Below, piece after piece: positions 13,657 through 14,525 of a DNA stretch of 14,525 nt. Each line of letters begins with the position of its first letter. The stretch's first letter is position 1. A model generated the notes under the pieces. The model worked only from the letters and a program-made list of their open reading frames with translations. It ran no database searches and had not been told where the DNA came from. The stretch lies in contig DASQHM010000153.1 of assembly GCA_035632095.1 (NCBI GenBank), forward strand, positions 1 to 14,525, read 5' to 3'. The position numbers were made by a program, and so were the translations under genes. Source of the stretch: DASQHM01 sp035632095 (GTDB lineage Bacteria; Pseudomonadota; Alphaproteobacteria; Ferrovibrionales; Ferrovibrionaceae).

Positions 13657-14525
13657 TTACGCTGTTGGTGCTCCGCCGCAAGCCTCTGAGACTTGCCCTC
13701 TGACGCACTGGTAATAGCTGTCACCGCTATTCCAATTGTCCCCTTTGCCGAGGCGTCCCTTTCTAATTAGGTCCTCGCAGTACTTTTTGGCGTGATCCCA
13801 TTCCTCGACGCACTCCGGCCGGTCCGGATACGGATTGACCGGTTCGCGCGGCACGACGACGGGCGGGACCGGCATGACTTCGGATGGCGGAATGACCGGC
13901 CGCGGCACCGGCACGGGCATCGGCACTGGGCGTGGCATGATCCAGGGACGCGGCGCCAGAGCTCCCGGCATTTGCGCCGGGATCAACAAGGGGTCTCGGC
14001 CTGATGGCGATTTTGACTGCGTTGGACTTGCGTTGTCATCCGATGTCCAGCGTCCGTGTTCGTCGCGCGATTCGTCGGGATTGTAGTTGGCACGGCTGAG
14101 TGCGCGTGCTCCGCAATCGTGGCAGTCACTTCGATCGGCGGCCGAGGGCGCGAACATCTTTTCCAGTCGCCGGGCGCGAGGAACGAGACGATCATAGCCT
14201 TCGGCCAAGAGATCGGCGGTGCGCCGATCCCAAATCGTCCCGCTTTGATCTTTGGCGATCGTCAGGACCGGAATTGCCAGGCCATGGCGCTTGGCAATGA
14301 CGTGCATCAGCTTCCAGCCGTTCGGCGAGACCGGCGGCAGGCCGATGGAATCGACGAAGTTCTGCGCGCGCTCGATGCGGCCGGCGCGCAGGCACCGCCC
14401 TGCTGCGTCCAGTGCCGGCTCGATCTGGAGGTAGATGGCTCGCGGTCCGTAGAACCGGGCGATGACGCTGTGGAGGGCCTCGCGGTCGAGGGTCTGAAAA
14501 CTCTCGCCTCGGCGCCAGACCAGCG
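13657..14525 (-). CDS. Proline-rich protein with four-cysteine C-terminal module, 5'-truncated
   Basis: The frame is open to the right edge, so the start is outside the window; 288 residues are visible. Order: a helical region (visible residues 1-120, including RAGRIERAQNFVDSIGLPPV); a CHDCGARA pair near 134-137; the linker YNPDESRDEHGRW at 147-159; a proline-rich segment at about 181-237 (PRPVPMPVPVPRPVIPP); and a compact C-terminal module at 238-284 (CVEEWDHAKKYC ... YYQCVRGQVSEACGG) with two cysteine pairs. Similar linkers and CVRG-x-VSE-x-CGG-like tails occur, from memory, in uncharacterised Rhizobiales proteins and some phage-associated proteins. The first internal ATG (14307) is not a convincing start. 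No function is assigned; a secreted or surface role would fit the cysteine pairs and proline stalk. Confidence 0.72.
   Translation of the reverse strand, partial: LVWRRGESFQTLDREALHSVIARFYGPRAIYLQIEPALDAAGRCLRAGRIERAQNFVDSIGLPPVSPNGWKLMHVIAKRHGLAIPVLTIAKDQSGTIWDRRTADLLAEGYDRLVPRARRLEKMFAPSAADRSDCHDCGARALSRANYNPDESRDEHGRWTSDDNASPTQSKSPSGRDPLLIPAQMPGALAPRPWIMPRPVPMPVPVPRPVIPPSEVMPVPPVVVPREPVNPYPDRPECVEEWDHAKKYCEDLIRKGRLGKGDNWNSGDSYYQCVRGQVSEACGGAPTA

Noticed and set aside
14192..14395. Separate small minus-strand gene overlapping the proline-rich gene
   Set aside because: It runs in another frame over an open frame that continues to the window edge with a plausible modular protein. It has an Arg-rich shadow-type composition.

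Overview
The window is GC-rich, tightly packed DNA that looks like an alphaproteobacterium (Rhizobiales- or Rhodospirillales-like). This rests on GC-rich codon use, a Rhizobiales-style pcaH-pcaG-pcaB order, a G6PDH with the GGNGDLALRK nucleotide loop, and the protein styles seen. No genus can be named from the sequence alone. No tRNA, rRNA, CRISPR array, transposase or integrase was seen.

Region 1 (1-5360) is a pyrimidine uptake and catabolism block. The plus strand carries the 3' part of an ABC ATPase (it enters from the left edge), two overlapping TauC/SsuC-type permeases and a ThiY/NMT1-type periplasmic binding protein. A dihydropyrimidinase gene converges on them. The two transcription units meet at a strong hairpin pair built from two REP-like palindromes. 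Upstream of the dihydropyrimidinase there is a 16-bp site close to the RutR operator consensus, which fits a pyrimidine-controlled locus. The other pathway genes (dihydropyrimidine dehydrogenase, beta-ureidopropionase, regulator) are not in the window.

Region 2 (5360-6841) is a stand-alone glucose-6-phosphate dehydrogenase gene (zwf), without its usual pgl and edd partners.

Region 3 (6918-12026) is an aromatic-acid catabolic block on the plus strand: a Rieske non-haem iron oxygenase, an orphan LivK-like periplasmic binding protein, protocatechuate 3,4-dioxygenase beta and alpha subunits (pcaH, pcaG) and 3-carboxy-cis,cis-muconate cycloisomerase (pcaB). Spacing is operon-like, with ATGA overlaps at two junctions. 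The simplest reading is capture of an aromatic acid, Rieske conversion towards protocatechuate, ring cleavage and the first beta-ketoadipate step. pcaC, pcaD and the CoA-transferase/thiolase genes are absent here.

Region 4 (12035 to the right edge) is a minus-strand cluster of different character and locally lower GC. It starts with an incomplete gene for a protein with a YNPDESRDEHGRW linker, a long proline-rich segment and a small four-cysteine C-terminal module. Three tandem paralogous TPR proteins of 167-174 aa follow within a few tens of bases. They share an unusual C-terminal HWTPG...PAG signature. I do not recognise this arrangement as a named system, and it is the most likely undescribed element in the window.
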